Positions 41,653 through 49,764 of a DNA stretch of 49,807 bases are shown one piece after another. The position numbers and the translations under genes are program-made. Each line of letters begins with the position of its first letter. Positions within the stretch are counted from its first letter, which is position 1. Below the pieces are notes generated by a model that was not told the origin of the DNA, did no database searches, and saw nothing but the letters and a program-made list of their open reading frames with translations. Source of the stretch: DASVAL01 sp035649575 (GTDB lineage: Bacteria > Planctomycetota > UBA1135 > UBA2386); the NCBI GenBank assembly GCA_035649575.1, contig DASRJH010000287.1:1-49807 (forward strand), read 5' to 3'.

Positions 41653-41867
41653 TGGACATCAAGTTGAACCGCGGCGCGCCGGGCATGCCGCAGCTCCCGC
41701 TCCAACTGCCGACGCTGCTGATCGTCCTCGGTGGCGGCTCGGTGGTCTTCGGGCTCTTGCTGCTCTGGAACGAATGGCTGCTGCGATGGCTGATTGCCGG
41801 CGTCTTCCTCGTCGTGGGCGGCTTGCTGCTCGTGACGGGCATGCGCGCCAAGAAGATGCTCGGGTGA
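41652..41867 (+). CDS. Small two-helix membrane protein
   Basis: The 71-residue product has two hydrophobic helices (about 20-39 and 44-62) with a WNEWLLRW turn, and a basic end (RAKKMLG). It overlaps the GNAT-like stop by TGATG, suggesting co-translation. No family recognised. Confidence 0.7.
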   Translation: MDIKLNRGAPGMPQLPLQLPTLLIVLGGGSVVFGLLLLWNEWLLRWLIAGVFLVVGGLLLVTGMRAKKMLG

Positions 41868-42012
41868 GTGGCCCACGCCGAACGGCAACCGGCAACTGAT
41901 CGCCTGCCCCTGCTGGCGCAACGGGCTGATGCCGCGCTTGCTTCGACCACAAGGCAGGTTGGCGGCAGATCCCCGATCGCCGTACACGCGGGCCGTACAC
42001 ACGGAATATGCA

Positions 42013-42030
42013 ACCGTACATCCATACGGT
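42013..42030. promoter_or_regulatory. Candidate VapBC operator
   Basis: ACCGTA (42013-42018) and TACGGT (42025-42030) form an inverted repeat 17 bases before the antitoxin ATG. CGTAC direct repeats occur further upstream at 41981 and 41994, matching the core at 42015. Autoregulation by RHH antitoxins at such palindromes is common; here it is inference. Confidence 0.5.
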
Positions 42031-42047
42031 CGATATGCTCGGGTGGC

Positions 42048-42278
42048 ATGAAGACGACCCTGAATCTCGACGAACGCCTCTGGACACGCCTGAAGGCGGC
42101 CGCTGCCAAACAGAAGACCACTATGTCGTCGTTGGTGGAACTTGCGATCCGCCGACTCCTGCGGCGCGAAACTGCGCGGTCCGCGAAGCTGCCGCCGTTG
42201 CCGAGATTCGACGGCGGCGGCACGACTGTCGATGTCGCGAATCGCGACGAACTGTATCGAACCATGGAAGGTCGCTGA
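42048..42278 (+). CDS. Ribbon-helix-helix antitoxin, VapB-like
   Basis: The 76-residue product has an RHH N-terminus (MKTTLNLDERLWTRLKAAAAKQKTTMSSLVELAIRRLL split as strand and two helices, residues 1-40) and a Pro/Arg/Gly tail that would thread onto the toxin. Its stop overlaps the PIN-domain toxin ATG (TGATG). GGTGG lies just before the ATG. Confidence 0.88.
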   Translation: MKTTLNLDERLWTRLKAAAAKQKTTMSSLVELAIRRLLRRETARSAKLPPLPRFDGGGTTVDVANRDELYRTMEGR

Positions 42279-42721
42279 TGTTCGTCGCGGACACCAACAT
42301 CCTGCTCTACGCCGCCGACGCCTCGTCAACCGCGCACGACAGGTGTCGATCGCTGGTGGATGGCTGGAGGCGGGGTAACCGGCCGTGGCACCTGACCTGG
42401 CCGATCGTTTACGAGTTCATGCGCGTTGTGACGCATCCGCGCGTGTTCCGCACGCCATGGTCGCTGCCGCTCGCGTGGAGTTTCGTGCGCGGGCTGTTGG
42501 CTGCTTCGAGCATCACAGTCCTGACAGCCACCCCACAACATGACGAGATCCTGGAAGAGCTCATCGGCACTGCCCCCACATTTGCGGGCAACATCATCCA
42601 CGACCTGCACACCGTGGTCCTGATGCGTGAGCACGGCGTGAGGACGATCTACACGCGCGACACCGACTTCCACCGGTTCCACGGGATCGAGGTGCTCGAT
42701 CCATTGTCCCCCGCCGGCTGA
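42278..42721 (+). CDS. PIN-domain ribonuclease toxin, VapC-like
   Basis: RNase toxin of the PIN fold, usually cleaving initiator tRNA or 23S rRNA. The 147-residue product has ADTNILLYAAD with D5 and N7, E46 (YEFMRVV), D109 (IIHDL) and the C-terminal TRDTDF with D128 and D130, the acidic set that binds Mg2+ in PIN proteins. Gene order antitoxin-toxin and overlap fit a VapBC module. Convergent with the next gene. Confidence 0.88.
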   Translation: MFVADTNILLYAADASSTAHDRCRSLVDGWRRGNRPWHLTWPIVYEFMRVVTHPRVFRTPWSLPLAWSFVRGLLAASSITVLTATPQHDEILEELIGTAPTFAGNIIHDLHTVVLMREHGVRTIYTRDTDFHRFHGIEVLDPLSPAG

Positions 42722-42742
42722 TACGTCGTCTCGCCGATCCCC

Positions 42743-43231
42743 TCACGGCATGTCGGGCCGCGCCGACTCACGCAGCCACGTGACTTCGTCCACCATGCCG
42801 AGGCCGAACTCCTTGGCCTGGAACCACAACCACGGCAGCGTCGATCGTTCGGGCCCTCCTTGCACCGCGAGCACCTGGCCGGTCTCGATCAGCGTCGCCT
42901 TGCCCGCGGCGAGCTGACCACGCACGCGCACTTCGATGCCGCCGATGCCCATGTTGTTCTTGATGACGCCCTGCGCGACGGCGTGAAGGTCGAGCTGCGT
43001 GGGGCGTTCGAGGCGCACGCGGCAGAGCTGTCGGTCCAGATCGATCTGCGGGGTGGAGCCGTACCGGCTCTCGAAGAACTGCTGGAGACCCAGCAGTTCC
43101 TCGTTTCAGGTTCAACCCTGCAGCTGGACCTCCAGGAACGCGAAGTCCGAAGGGGCCGGCACGAGCTCGCGGCCAGGAGCGAGACATGCGGCGGCGAGGC
43201 CGGCGAGGAGGAAGGAAGTGTACTGCTTCAT
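42743..43231 (-). CDS. Candidate double-selenocysteine secreted HMA-like protein (frame interrupted by two TGA codons)
   Basis: One reading frame of 163 codons runs from ATG 43231 to the stop at 42743, interrupted only by TGA at codon 40 (43114-43112) and codon 42 (43108-43106), which flank an ACC codon. Codons on both sides are strongly GC-biased at position 3. The first 20 residues form a signal peptide or lipoprotein signal (MKQYTSFLLAGLAAACLAPG). The body reads beta (FAFLEVQLQG), the U-T-U site, helix (NEELLGLQQFFESRYG), two strands, helix (LDLHAVAQGVIKNN) and a strand (GIEVRVRG). This is an HMA-like topology in which G-U-T-U would sit where G-M-T-C binds metal. If TGA were stop, only a 39-residue peptide would be made, and the 121 downstream codons would lack an initiator before GTG 43018. 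A hairpin follows directly (43103-43072). Alternative: pseudogene with two nonsense codons. Confidence 0.6.
43072..43103 (-). promoter_or_regulatory. Candidate bacterial SECIS hairpin
   Basis: On the minus strand, bases 43103-43090 pair with 43085-43072 over 14 bp (one G-U), around the loop GUCU (43089-43086). The 10-bp inner stem is perfect. It starts two bases after the second TGA and eight after the first. E. coli fdhF SECIS also sits immediately 3' of its UGA and has GGUCU in the apical loop (recollection). As a terminator it would lack a T-tract and would lie inside coding sequence. Confidence 0.55.
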
Positions 43232-43242
43232 GAGGGAACGGA

Positions 43243-44145
43243 TCAGAAACGGTGGCCGAGCGAGAACTGGACCGACCAGTCTTCGTCGAGCTGGGTGCCA
43301 TTGACGTCACGCCACACCGGCACCTCACCGGTGAGCTGGAGATCGAGCGAGGGCCGCGGCCGGAATGCCCAGGTGGCGCCGACGCTGACGCGTTCCCCGC
43401 CGGAGTCGGCGAGCAGCTGTCCATCCACCGCATCCCGGTTCTCGTGATCGTAGTGCGCGAACAAGTCGAGCCGCATGAACGGTCCCGGGTACGGCTCGAG
43501 CCAGAAGCGGTTGCCGACCGCCAACTCGGCGAAGAACGAGTCCCCGAGCTGGTCGCCATCGCCATCGGTGTCGGTGTGGATGCGGTAGAGGGCAGCGACG
43601 TTGAAACGCCAGCGCCCCGGCTCGGGTGTGATCGCCAATCCGATGGACGGATCGACGCCGCCACTGCCGACCTGCTGCTCGGGCTCGAACTCGACGCCGC
43701 CAGACCTGTCGTCGTCGTCGCCGGTCGGCAGCGAGAGCATGGCGATCAACGCCGTGTTGATCGCGACGCCCGGGGCATCCCAACGATGGAAGCGCCACTT
43801 CCCGAGCAGCTCGACGTCGCCGAGACCGGCGGTTACCTGCTGGCCGCCGAGGAACTCGCGCTCGATCGCGGCATAGGGCAGCGCGAGCCCGATCTGCAGG
43901 TTGTTGCGCAGGCCGTACTGGTACGCGAGCGCCGTCATGACCGTGAACCGATGGCTCGCGGTGGGATCAGCGATGCTCTCGCTGCCTTGGCGCAGCTTCT
44001 CCTGTCGCTCGAGTCCCACGCTGAAGCTCGCGAGGCTGCCCCCCTCGTAGAGCGTCTCGCCATCGATCACATCGAGCACCTTGACCTGGGCCGGCAAGAC
44101 GATCGCTGCCAGCAGGAGCATGGCAGCGAATCTGGACGAACGCAT
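43243..44145 (-). CDS. Outer-membrane barrel-like protein (phenol MetA/transporter-type family)
   Basis: The 300-residue product has a signal peptide (ending VLPAQ near residue 20) and many amphipathic strands ending in aromatic residues (HRFTVMTALAYQYGLRNNLQIGLALPY, RWRFNVAALYRIHTD, FFAELAVGNRFWL). It terminates in Phe (LGHRF), typical of outer-membrane beta-barrels. It resembles the MetA-pathway phenol-degradation transporter-like family. ATG 44145 is chosen for the signal peptide. The candidate selenoprotein gene begins 11 bases after its stop, so they are probably co-transcribed. Confidence 0.7.
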   Translation of the reverse strand: MRSSRFAAMLLLAAIVLPAQVKVLDVIDGETLYEGGSLASFSVGLERQEKLRQGSESIADPTASHRFTVMTALAYQYGLRNNLQIGLALPYAAIEREFLGGQQVTAGLGDVELLGKWRFHRWDAPGVAINTALIAMLSLPTGDDDDRSGGVEFEPEQQVGSGGVDPSIGLAITPEPGRWRFNVAALYRIHTDTDGDGDQLGDSFFAELAVGNRFWLEPYPGPFMRLDLFAHYDHENRDAVDGQLLADSGGERVSVGATWAFRPRPSLDLQLTGEVPVWRDVNGTQLDEDWSVQFSLGHRF

Positions 44146-44223
44146 CGGCGCATGATGCCGGCCGTTTGACGGAATCACCATGCTGCCGGCAGGTTCCCCA
44201 TCGGCGCAATTCGGGCGCCGTCA

Positions 44224-46734
44224 TCACTCGACGACCGCCACCGACTCGCGCGGCGTGTAGCCCGAGCGATCCCCGGCCTGCACGCGCACGAACGTACCCT
44301 GCCCGCCGCCGAGCAGGCCCACCGTCACGCCGGCCCGCACGGTGGCCACCGGTTCGAGGCCCAGGCGCGGTTCGGACAACAGAGCGAGAGGCTTCCGCGC
44401 GATCGCGTGGACCGGCCGCATCGGCGCGAGCCACAGCGCCTCCAAAGCAAGCCACGCGCCCGGCACGAACACGAGCACCCCGATCCAGCGCAGACCGACG
44501 CGGCGCCAGCCCAACACGAGACAACCCGCGGCGATCGCCATGCAGCCGGCGCAGAGCCACAGGCGTTCGCACGGCAACAGCTGGTCGCGAAGCGTGGTGA
44601 GCTCGGCCGCGAAGCCGCCGGGACCGACGTCGAGCTCGAGACGCGTGCGCACGAGGCGCAGGTTCGCGAGCAATTCGGCGTCGCGCGGCAAGCCGAGCCT
44701 CGCGGACTCGTAAGCCCACAGCGCGGCCGGCAGATCGCCGAGACGGTAGAAGCAGTTGCCGCGCGCCTGCCAGCACCTGCGATCACCCGTCGCCGCGAAC
44801 ACGCGCGCGAACGCGGCTTCGGCCGCGCGATAGTCGCCGGCGCGATACGCGGCGACCGCCGCGTCCTGGTCGGGAACGTGCTGCGACGGAGCTTGCGCCG
44901 AGAGGCCCCCACCGGTGCCGAGCACGAGCACGGGCCACAACAGAAACGGCAGGAAGCCGCGCACGCCGAAGCGCACGGGCTCGAGCCGTTTCACGAAGTC
45001 GCGCACGGCCGCCGGCTCGAGCTGCGTGCCGCCGCCGTAGCGGGCCGCGGTGCCGCGTTCGACGAGGCTCGCGACCTCGCCGGCCAGCGCCGCATCGAGT
45101 CCAGCCTGCACGAGGCGATCGCGCAGGTCCGGCGCGATGATCGCGGCCGCCGGCACGCCGATGCGGGCGCCGAGGTAGGAGGCAAGGACTGCGGTCGGAT
45201 CTTCGCCGTGCTCGAGTGCTCTCGAACAGGCGCGAGCCGCACCGCGCGCGCGCTGTCCCTGTTTGTCGGCCGCGGCGCGTCGCCACGCCGCGAACGCGTA
45301 GAGGCCAGCCAGCGCGAGCGCCCATGGACCGAGCACGGCGCCCCACCAGAGTGCTTTCGGAGCCGGCGCGGACACGGTGTTCGCACCGTCGAACGAGGGC
45401 AGATCGAAGATGTCGTCGACGCCCGGCGTCACGGCCTTGACCGCGGCCTCGGGCAGCGGCACGAGCGTCTCTCCGTTCAGAAGCGGCTTCACGACGAGCG
45501 GCAGCTCGCGCGTCCTGACCTCGACGAACTTCTCGACGCCCGGCGTCGTGTCGAAGTAGTTCCACGCGATGGACGGGACCGCGCGCACGTCGGTCGACAG
45601 CGGCGCGAGGTCGTAGGTCACGACCACCTTGTCGGGCTCGCGCTTCGTTTCGGTCTGGCCGAGCTTGTGGAAGCCCGCGAGCTCGTCGAGCGGCGGCAGC
45701 CGCAGGAACTCGAAGTTGCCCTGGCCGCCCACGGTGACCGTGAGCTTGACCGAGCTGCCGACGCTCACGGTGTCCCTGTCGAGCGCCGCGTCGATCTGAA
45801 AGCGCCCGACCGCGCCGTAGTAGGGCGTCGGACGCCCCGCCTCGGGGATCGGCAGCACTTCGATCGTGATCGGCTTGCCGTAGACGTAGAAGTTGTCGCT
45901 GAGCTGACCGCGCCCGCGGCCGAAGATGTCCTGCAGGCCCTCGCGCTGCAGCACGTGGTAGCGCAACGTCGGCGGGCTGAGCTCGATCTTGCCGAGCCGC
46001 GTCGGCAGGAACGCGCGGTCGAACGAGAAGTGCTGCCAGCGCTCGCCGCCACGCTCGTAGTTCGCCTCGTACGTGGCCTGCAGCAAGAGGCGCGGGTTGC
46101 CGACCACGAGGCGCAAGTCGCCTCGTGGCACGGGCAGCTCGATCGGCTCGCCGCCCGGGAACTCGAACAGCCAAGGGGCCTGTACCTCGATGTCGGTGAA
46201 CTGGTAGCGATTGTGCACGTCCTGCACGAGGCGCAGCCCCGCCTGCACGCCGTAATCGACGTGGATGCGGATCGGCTCGTGCACGTAGACACGCTGCGGC
46301 TCCACCGTGACGTCGAGCCAGCCGAGCTCTTCGCCGCGCAGGTCCTTGCGCGCGTCGATGCGCAGCTCGCGCGTCATCTGTTCGCGCGTGCCGGTCCAGA
46401 TCGCAAACGGGGGCACGACGAACGTGCCCTCGCGGTGTGGTCGCAGCACGAGCTGGTATTGAACGCCGACGCGCTCGGTCAGCGTGCGACCATCGAAGAA
46501 CGTATAGCTGTTGCGCGAAGGCGGCGACAACTGGAGCTCGAGACCATCGACCCTCGGTAGCGGAGGCGTGCGTGGTTCGGCGCCGCGCCCTTCGACGCGG
46601 ATCAACGCACGCGCGCTGTCGCCGAGCCGGATCGTCGCGGGCTCCGGTCCCTCGATCTCGAGCTTCTCCTGGGCAGGCACTGCGATCGCGACGACGAGGA
46701 CCGAGAGCCAGCAGAGGCAGGGCCGTCCGCGCAT
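44224..46734 (-). CDS. BatD-like protein fused to a BatE-like TPR region and SH3-type end
   Basis: BatD is an exported membrane protein with beta-sandwich domains, found with BatA/B. The 836-residue product has a signal peptide (to about 23), BatD-type repeats (PATIRLGDSARALIRVEG at start; KLTVTVGGQGNFEFLRLPPL about 330-350), a transmembrane helix (about 465-485), TPR-like helices (VAAYRAGDYRAAEAAFARVFA and CFYRLGDLPAALWAYESARLG, about 630-680), and two more helices before a short SH3-like end (VRVQAGDRSGYTP). ATG 46734 shares a base with the batC stop (TGATG). Confidence 0.85.
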   Translation of the reverse strand: MRGRPCLCWLSVLVVAIAVPAQEKLEIEGPEPATIRLGDSARALIRVEGRGAEPRTPPLPRVDGLELQLSPPSRNSYTFFDGRTLTERVGVQYQLVLRPHREGTFVVPPFAIWTGTREQMTRELRIDARKDLRGEELGWLDVTVEPQRVYVHEPIRIHVDYGVQAGLRLVQDVHNRYQFTDIEVQAPWLFEFPGGEPIELPVPRGDLRLVVGNPRLLLQATYEANYERGGERWQHFSFDRAFLPTRLGKIELSPPTLRYHVLQREGLQDIFGRGRGQLSDNFYVYGKPITIEVLPIPEAGRPTPYYGAVGRFQIDAALDRDTVSVGSSVKLTVTVGGQGNFEFLRLPPLDELAGFHKLGQTETKREPDKVVVTYDLAPLSTDVRAVPSIAWNYFDTTPGVEKFVEVRTRELPLVVKPLLNGETLVPLPEAAVKAVTPGVDDIFDLPSFDGANTVSAPAPKALWWGAVLGPWALALAGLYAFAAWRRAAADKQGQRARGAARACSRALEHGEDPTAVLASYLGARIGVPAAAIIAPDLRDRLVQAGLDAALAGEVASLVERGTAARYGGGTQLEPAAVRDFVKRLEPVRFGVRGFLPFLLWPVLVLGTGGGLSAQAPSQHVPDQDAAVAAYRAGDYRAAEAAFARVFAATGDRRCWQARGNCFYRLGDLPAALWAYESARLGLPRDAELLANLRLVRTRLELDVGPGGFAAELTTLRDQLLPCERLWLCAGCMAIAAGCLVLGWRRVGLRWIGVLVFVPGAWLALEALWLAPMRPVHAIARKPLALLSEPRLGLEPVATVRAGVTVGLLGGGQGTFVRVQAGDRSGYTPRESVAVVE

Positions 46735-47804
46735 CACCAATCCCTCTCCACGGGACGCCGGCCCGTCTTCGCGCGGGCGCGGAAGCTCTTCAGCTTCGCG
46801 TCGAGGTTCTCGAGCTGCTCCATGAGTCGTTGGGTCTGTTCGGGAGTCAGCTCCTTGCCCTCGGCGGCCTCGCCCGGTGCGTCGGCGCGCGCCTTCTGGT
46901 CCTGCTGCTCACCGGGCTTCGGCTCGGGTTGTTCGGACGGCGGCTTGGCGCCGGACTTGGACTCTTCGGGCTTCGGTTGCGGCTTCTGCTCGTCGCCCTT
47001 CTGTTCCTGCGGCTCGCCGGCCTTGGGTTCGGGTTTCTCTTCGCCCTTGCCCTGCTGCGGATCCTGCTTGTCGCTCTGCTTCTCGTCTGGCTTCTTCTGA
47101 TCCTTGTCCGGCTCGCTCTTGTCGTCCGGCTTCTTGTCGCCGTCCTTCTTCTCGTCCTGCTTCTGGTCGTTCTTGTCGTCCGGCTTCTTCTCGCCGTCCT
47201 TCTTCTCGTCGTCCTTTTGCTCCTTGCGCTGCTTCTTGAGCTCCTCGATCTTCTTCTCGATCTCCTCGATGGTCCGCAGCGAGCGCTCGACGTTGCGCAG
47301 CAGTTCGGGCGCAGGCTTCGCCTTGACGCCGCGCAGGAAGTAGTCCGAGCTCTGCTCGGCCTTCTTCAGCGCTTCCTCGAGCAGCGGCATCGGATCCTGG
47401 GGTGCCGTGTTGGGTGTGGCGTTCGGAGCCCCATTCGGAGGCACGTTCGGAGCCACGGCCGGCTGCCCGCTGGTTGCGATCAGTGCATCGGCCTGGGCCT
47501 CGCGCAGCTTCGCCTCCTCGTGTCGCAGCGCACCGAGCAGACCCGCATGCAGATCGGTGCGAGCATCGCCAGCCATCGCGGCATACTTCTCGACCGCCGT
47601 CTCGGCTGCGGCGAGATCGCCCGCGCGCCAGCTCGCGAGAGCGAGGTTGAACTGCAGATCCGCGGAGTCCCCCTCGCTCGCGATCGCGGCGCGGAACGCC
47701 GCCGCGGCCTCCGTGTAGCGGCCTTCGCGGTAGTGCTGCAGTCCCTTCTCGCGGTCGCCGCCGTGTGCTGTGAGCAGGCAGGCGCACAACAGGAGGATCT
47801 TCAT
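46734..47804 (-). CDS. BatC-like TPR protein with long charged low-complexity region
   Basis: The 356-residue product has a signal peptide (MKILLLCACLLTAHGG), two TPR-like repeats (LQHYREGRYTEAAAAFRAAIA and LNLALASWRAGDLAAAETAVEKY), and from about 190 to 320 a Lys/Asp/Glu/Gln/Pro region of tandem DEKKDG/PDDK/DQK-type segments. It resembles BatC in the aerotolerance Bat cluster. The ATG overlaps the batB stop (ATGA). Confidence 0.82.
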   Translation of the reverse strand: MKILLLCACLLTAHGGDREKGLQHYREGRYTEAAAAFRAAIASEGDSADLQFNLALASWRAGDLAAAETAVEKYAAMAGDARTDLHAGLLGALRHEEAKLREAQADALIATSGQPAVAPNVPPNGAPNATPNTAPQDPMPLLEEALKKAEQSSDYFLRGVKAKPAPELLRNVERSLRTIEEIEKKIEELKKQRKEQKDDEKKDGEKKPDDKNDQKQDEKKDGDKKPDDKSEPDKDQKKPDEKQSDKQDPQQGKGEEKPEPKAGEPQEQKGDEQKPQPKPEESKSGAKPPSEQPEPKPGEQQDQKARADAPGEAAEGKELTPEQTQRLMEQLENLDAKLKSFRARAKTGRRPVERDW

Positions 47805-48790
47805 CGGTGTCGGCCTCCGGCCATCAGGATCTCGTAGACTAGCAGCAAGAGCAGCGGCAGCAGCGCCCATTGATAACGGGCCTGCTTGCCCGTTTCTTCC
47901 CCGGCGTCGTAGCTGCGCTTCTGCATCGGCAGCAGGCGCTTCTGGTGCAGTTCGTTGAGCGGCAGCACCATCGCGTCGGCCCGCACGAACTCGCCGCCCG
48001 TGACGCCGGCGACCTTGCGCAGGCTGTCGGGATCCATGCGCGAGACGACCTCGGCGCCTTCCTTGTTGCGCAGAAACGCCTCCGCACCGGCCTCGGACAG
48101 CGTGATCTTGCTGCCGAGCGAACTGCCGTAGCCGACCGCGTGCACGACGATGCCGCGGTCCTTGAGCTCGGTCGCCGCCTGCTGGCCCGCTCCCGCGAGG
48201 TCTTCGCCGTCCGTCAGAAGCAGCACGGCCGTCGTCTTGCTGTTGTCGGGATCGGCGAGCTCGAGCGCCTTGCGCAGCGCCGCCGCGATGTCCGTGCCGC
48301 CGACCTTCACGATCTCGGTGTCGATCTCGTCGAGCAACCCGCGGAACGAGTCCACGTCGTGCGTGAGCGGGATCCAGAGCCGTGCCTGACCGGCGAACAC
48401 GACGACGCCGACGCGGTCTCCGCCCTGCAGCGAGGGCAGCACCGCGTGGATGTCCTGCAGCGCGCGCCCGAGCCGCGACGGCTCGACATCGCGCGCGAGC
48501 ATCGAACGCGAGGTGTCGAGGCAGAAGATCAGGTCGAGGCCGCGCCGTTCGACCGCAACGGGCTCCTCGCCGAGACGCGGGTCCATCCAGCACACGATGC
48601 CGAGCCCGAGCAGGACCGTGGTGCGCAGCGAACGCGCGAGCGGCGTCGCGATCGCATCGCTCGTCGCGGCGCCGTAGCGCGCCATGGCGCGCCGCGAACG
48701 GTCACACAGCGCCCAGAGCAGCGCCCACACGACCGGCAGCAGCAGCAGGCAGGGCCACAGGTGCGCACGCGTCCATTCGAGCCCGCTCAT
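47801..48790 (-). CDS. VWA-domain membrane protein, BatB-like
   Basis: The 329-residue product has two N-terminal transmembrane helices (about 12-30 and 57-70), a von Willebrand A domain with the MIDAS motif DTSRSM (about 91-96) and LLTDGED (about 193-199), and a C-terminal transmembrane helix (about 305-322). ATG 48790 overlaps the batA stop (ATGA). Together with batA it matches the BatA/BatB pair. Confidence 0.9.
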   Translation of the reverse strand: MSGLEWTRAHLWPCLLLLPVVWALLWALCDRSRRAMARYGAATSDAIATPLARSLRTTVLLGLGIVCWMDPRLGEEPVAVERRGLDLIFCLDTSRSMLARDVEPSRLGRALQDIHAVLPSLQGGDRVGVVVFAGQARLWIPLTHDVDSFRGLLDEIDTEIVKVGGTDIAAALRKALELADPDNSKTTAVLLLTDGEDLAGAGQQAATELKDRGIVVHAVGYGSSLGSKITLSEAGAEAFLRNKEGAEVVSRMDPDSLRKVAGVTGGEFVRADAMVLPLNELHQKRLLPMQKRSYDAGEETGKQARYQWALLPLLLLLVYEILMAGGRHR

Positions 48791-49764
48791 GGCACCCTCC
48801 GGAACACGAGCACGTCGGCGAGTAGCGCGAGCAGCATCAGCAGCAGTCCCGCCGCGAGCGGCCATTCGAAGCGATCGACGGTGCGGTAACGCGGGTCCTC
48901 GAGCTCGGTCTTCTCGAGCTCGTCGATGCGCGCGTAGACCTCGCCGAGGTCGGCGTCGCTCTTGGGCTCGAAGAACTGGCCGCCGGTCGTCTCCGCGATG
49001 TTGCGCAGGTCCGAGAAGTCGGGCTTCCGGAAGCCGATCACCGTCGGCGACCCGTTGCCGAGCCCGATCGTGTGCACGCGGATCCCCGCGTCCTTCGCGA
49101 GCTTCGCGCCCTCCGCGGGCAGGATGTCCTGCACCGTGGTCTCGCCGTCGGTCAGGAGCACGACGACACGCGACTTCGCTTTGCTCGTCTTGAGCACCTG
49201 CACGGCCTTCGCGATCGCGGTGCCGATCGCGGTGCCGTCGATCTCGGAGTTCTGTGGCACGGTATCGAGCACACGCAGGAACGCCGACAGCGCCTTCTCG
49301 TCGAGCGTCAGCGGACAGCGCAGCTCGGCGTAGCGCGCGAACGCGATCATGCCGACGTGGTCGTTCTTGCGCGCCGCCGCGAACTCCTCGGCACGCCTGC
49401 GCGCCGCGTCCATGCGCCGCACGCCCTCTGCGCCCATGTCGTCGATCATCATCGACGAGCTCGTGTCGACGACCAGCAGGAGGTCGATGCCGAGCTCGCG
49501 CACGGGCACCACCTCACGCCGCACGGGACGCGCGAGCGCCACGGCGAGGCAGGTCGCGGCCAGCACCATGCCCGCGAGGGCGACGCCCGAAAAGCGCTGG
49601 CGCCACGTCGGCCGCAGGCCCGCGAACAGGCTCGCTGCAGCCGTCGGCAACGCCGCGCGCGGCCGGCGCGCCCGCACGATCGCGGCGAGCAATGCCACGG
49701 GAGCCGCGAGCAGGAACCACGGGTCCAGCAGCACGACCTGCCCGATCGTCCAGCTCGCGATCAT
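48787..49764 (-). CDS. VWA-domain membrane protein, BatA-like
   Basis: The 325-residue product has transmembrane helices near 16-32 and 57-80, a VWA domain with MIDAS DTSSSM (about 99-104), GTAIGTAIAKAVQVLK, and LLTDGETT, then a C-terminal transmembrane helix (about 305-320). The ATG overlaps the upstream stop as ATGA. Typical first or second gene of Bat clusters. Confidence 0.9.
   Translation of the reverse strand: MIASWTIGQVVLLDPWFLLAAPVALLAAIVRARRPRAALPTAAASLFAGLRPTWRQRFSGVALAGMVLAATCLAVALARPVRREVVPVRELGIDLLLVVDTSSSMMIDDMGAEGVRRMDAARRRAEEFAAARKNDHVGMIAFARYAELRCPLTLDEKALSAFLRVLDTVPQNSEIDGTAIGTAIAKAVQVLKTSKAKSRVVVLLTDGETTVQDILPAEGAKLAKDAGIRVHTIGLGNGSPTVIGFRKPDFSDLRNIAETTGGQFFEPKSDADLGEVYARIDELEKTELEDPRYRTVDRFEWPLAAGLLLMLLALLADVLVFRRVP

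Noticed and set aside
42743..43018. A stand-alone 91-residue gene starting at GTG 43018
   Set aside because: It has no Shine-Dalgarno and would begin in the middle of the fold; the in-phase sequence upstream is equally coding, so it is treated as part of the longer interrupted frame.
43072..43103. Intrinsic terminator of the barrel gene
   Set aside because: No T-tract and strong coding bias continues downstream in the same phase; kept only as an alternative to SECIS.
42860..43447. Plus-strand frame of 195 codons over the interrupted HMA-like frame
   Set aside because: Translation is His/Arg/Glu-rich and lacks a fold-like pattern; the minus frame has GC3 coding bias and a signal peptide, so the plus frame is the shadow.
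44407..46560. Plus-strand frame of 717 codons opposite the BatD-like gene
   Set aside because: Shadow of a gene with signal peptide and family repeats on the minus strand.
46950..47240. CRISPR-like short repeats
   Set aside because: The repeats are coding triplets for Lys/Asp/Glu/Gln tracts without spacers of constant length; no CRISPR array is present in the window.
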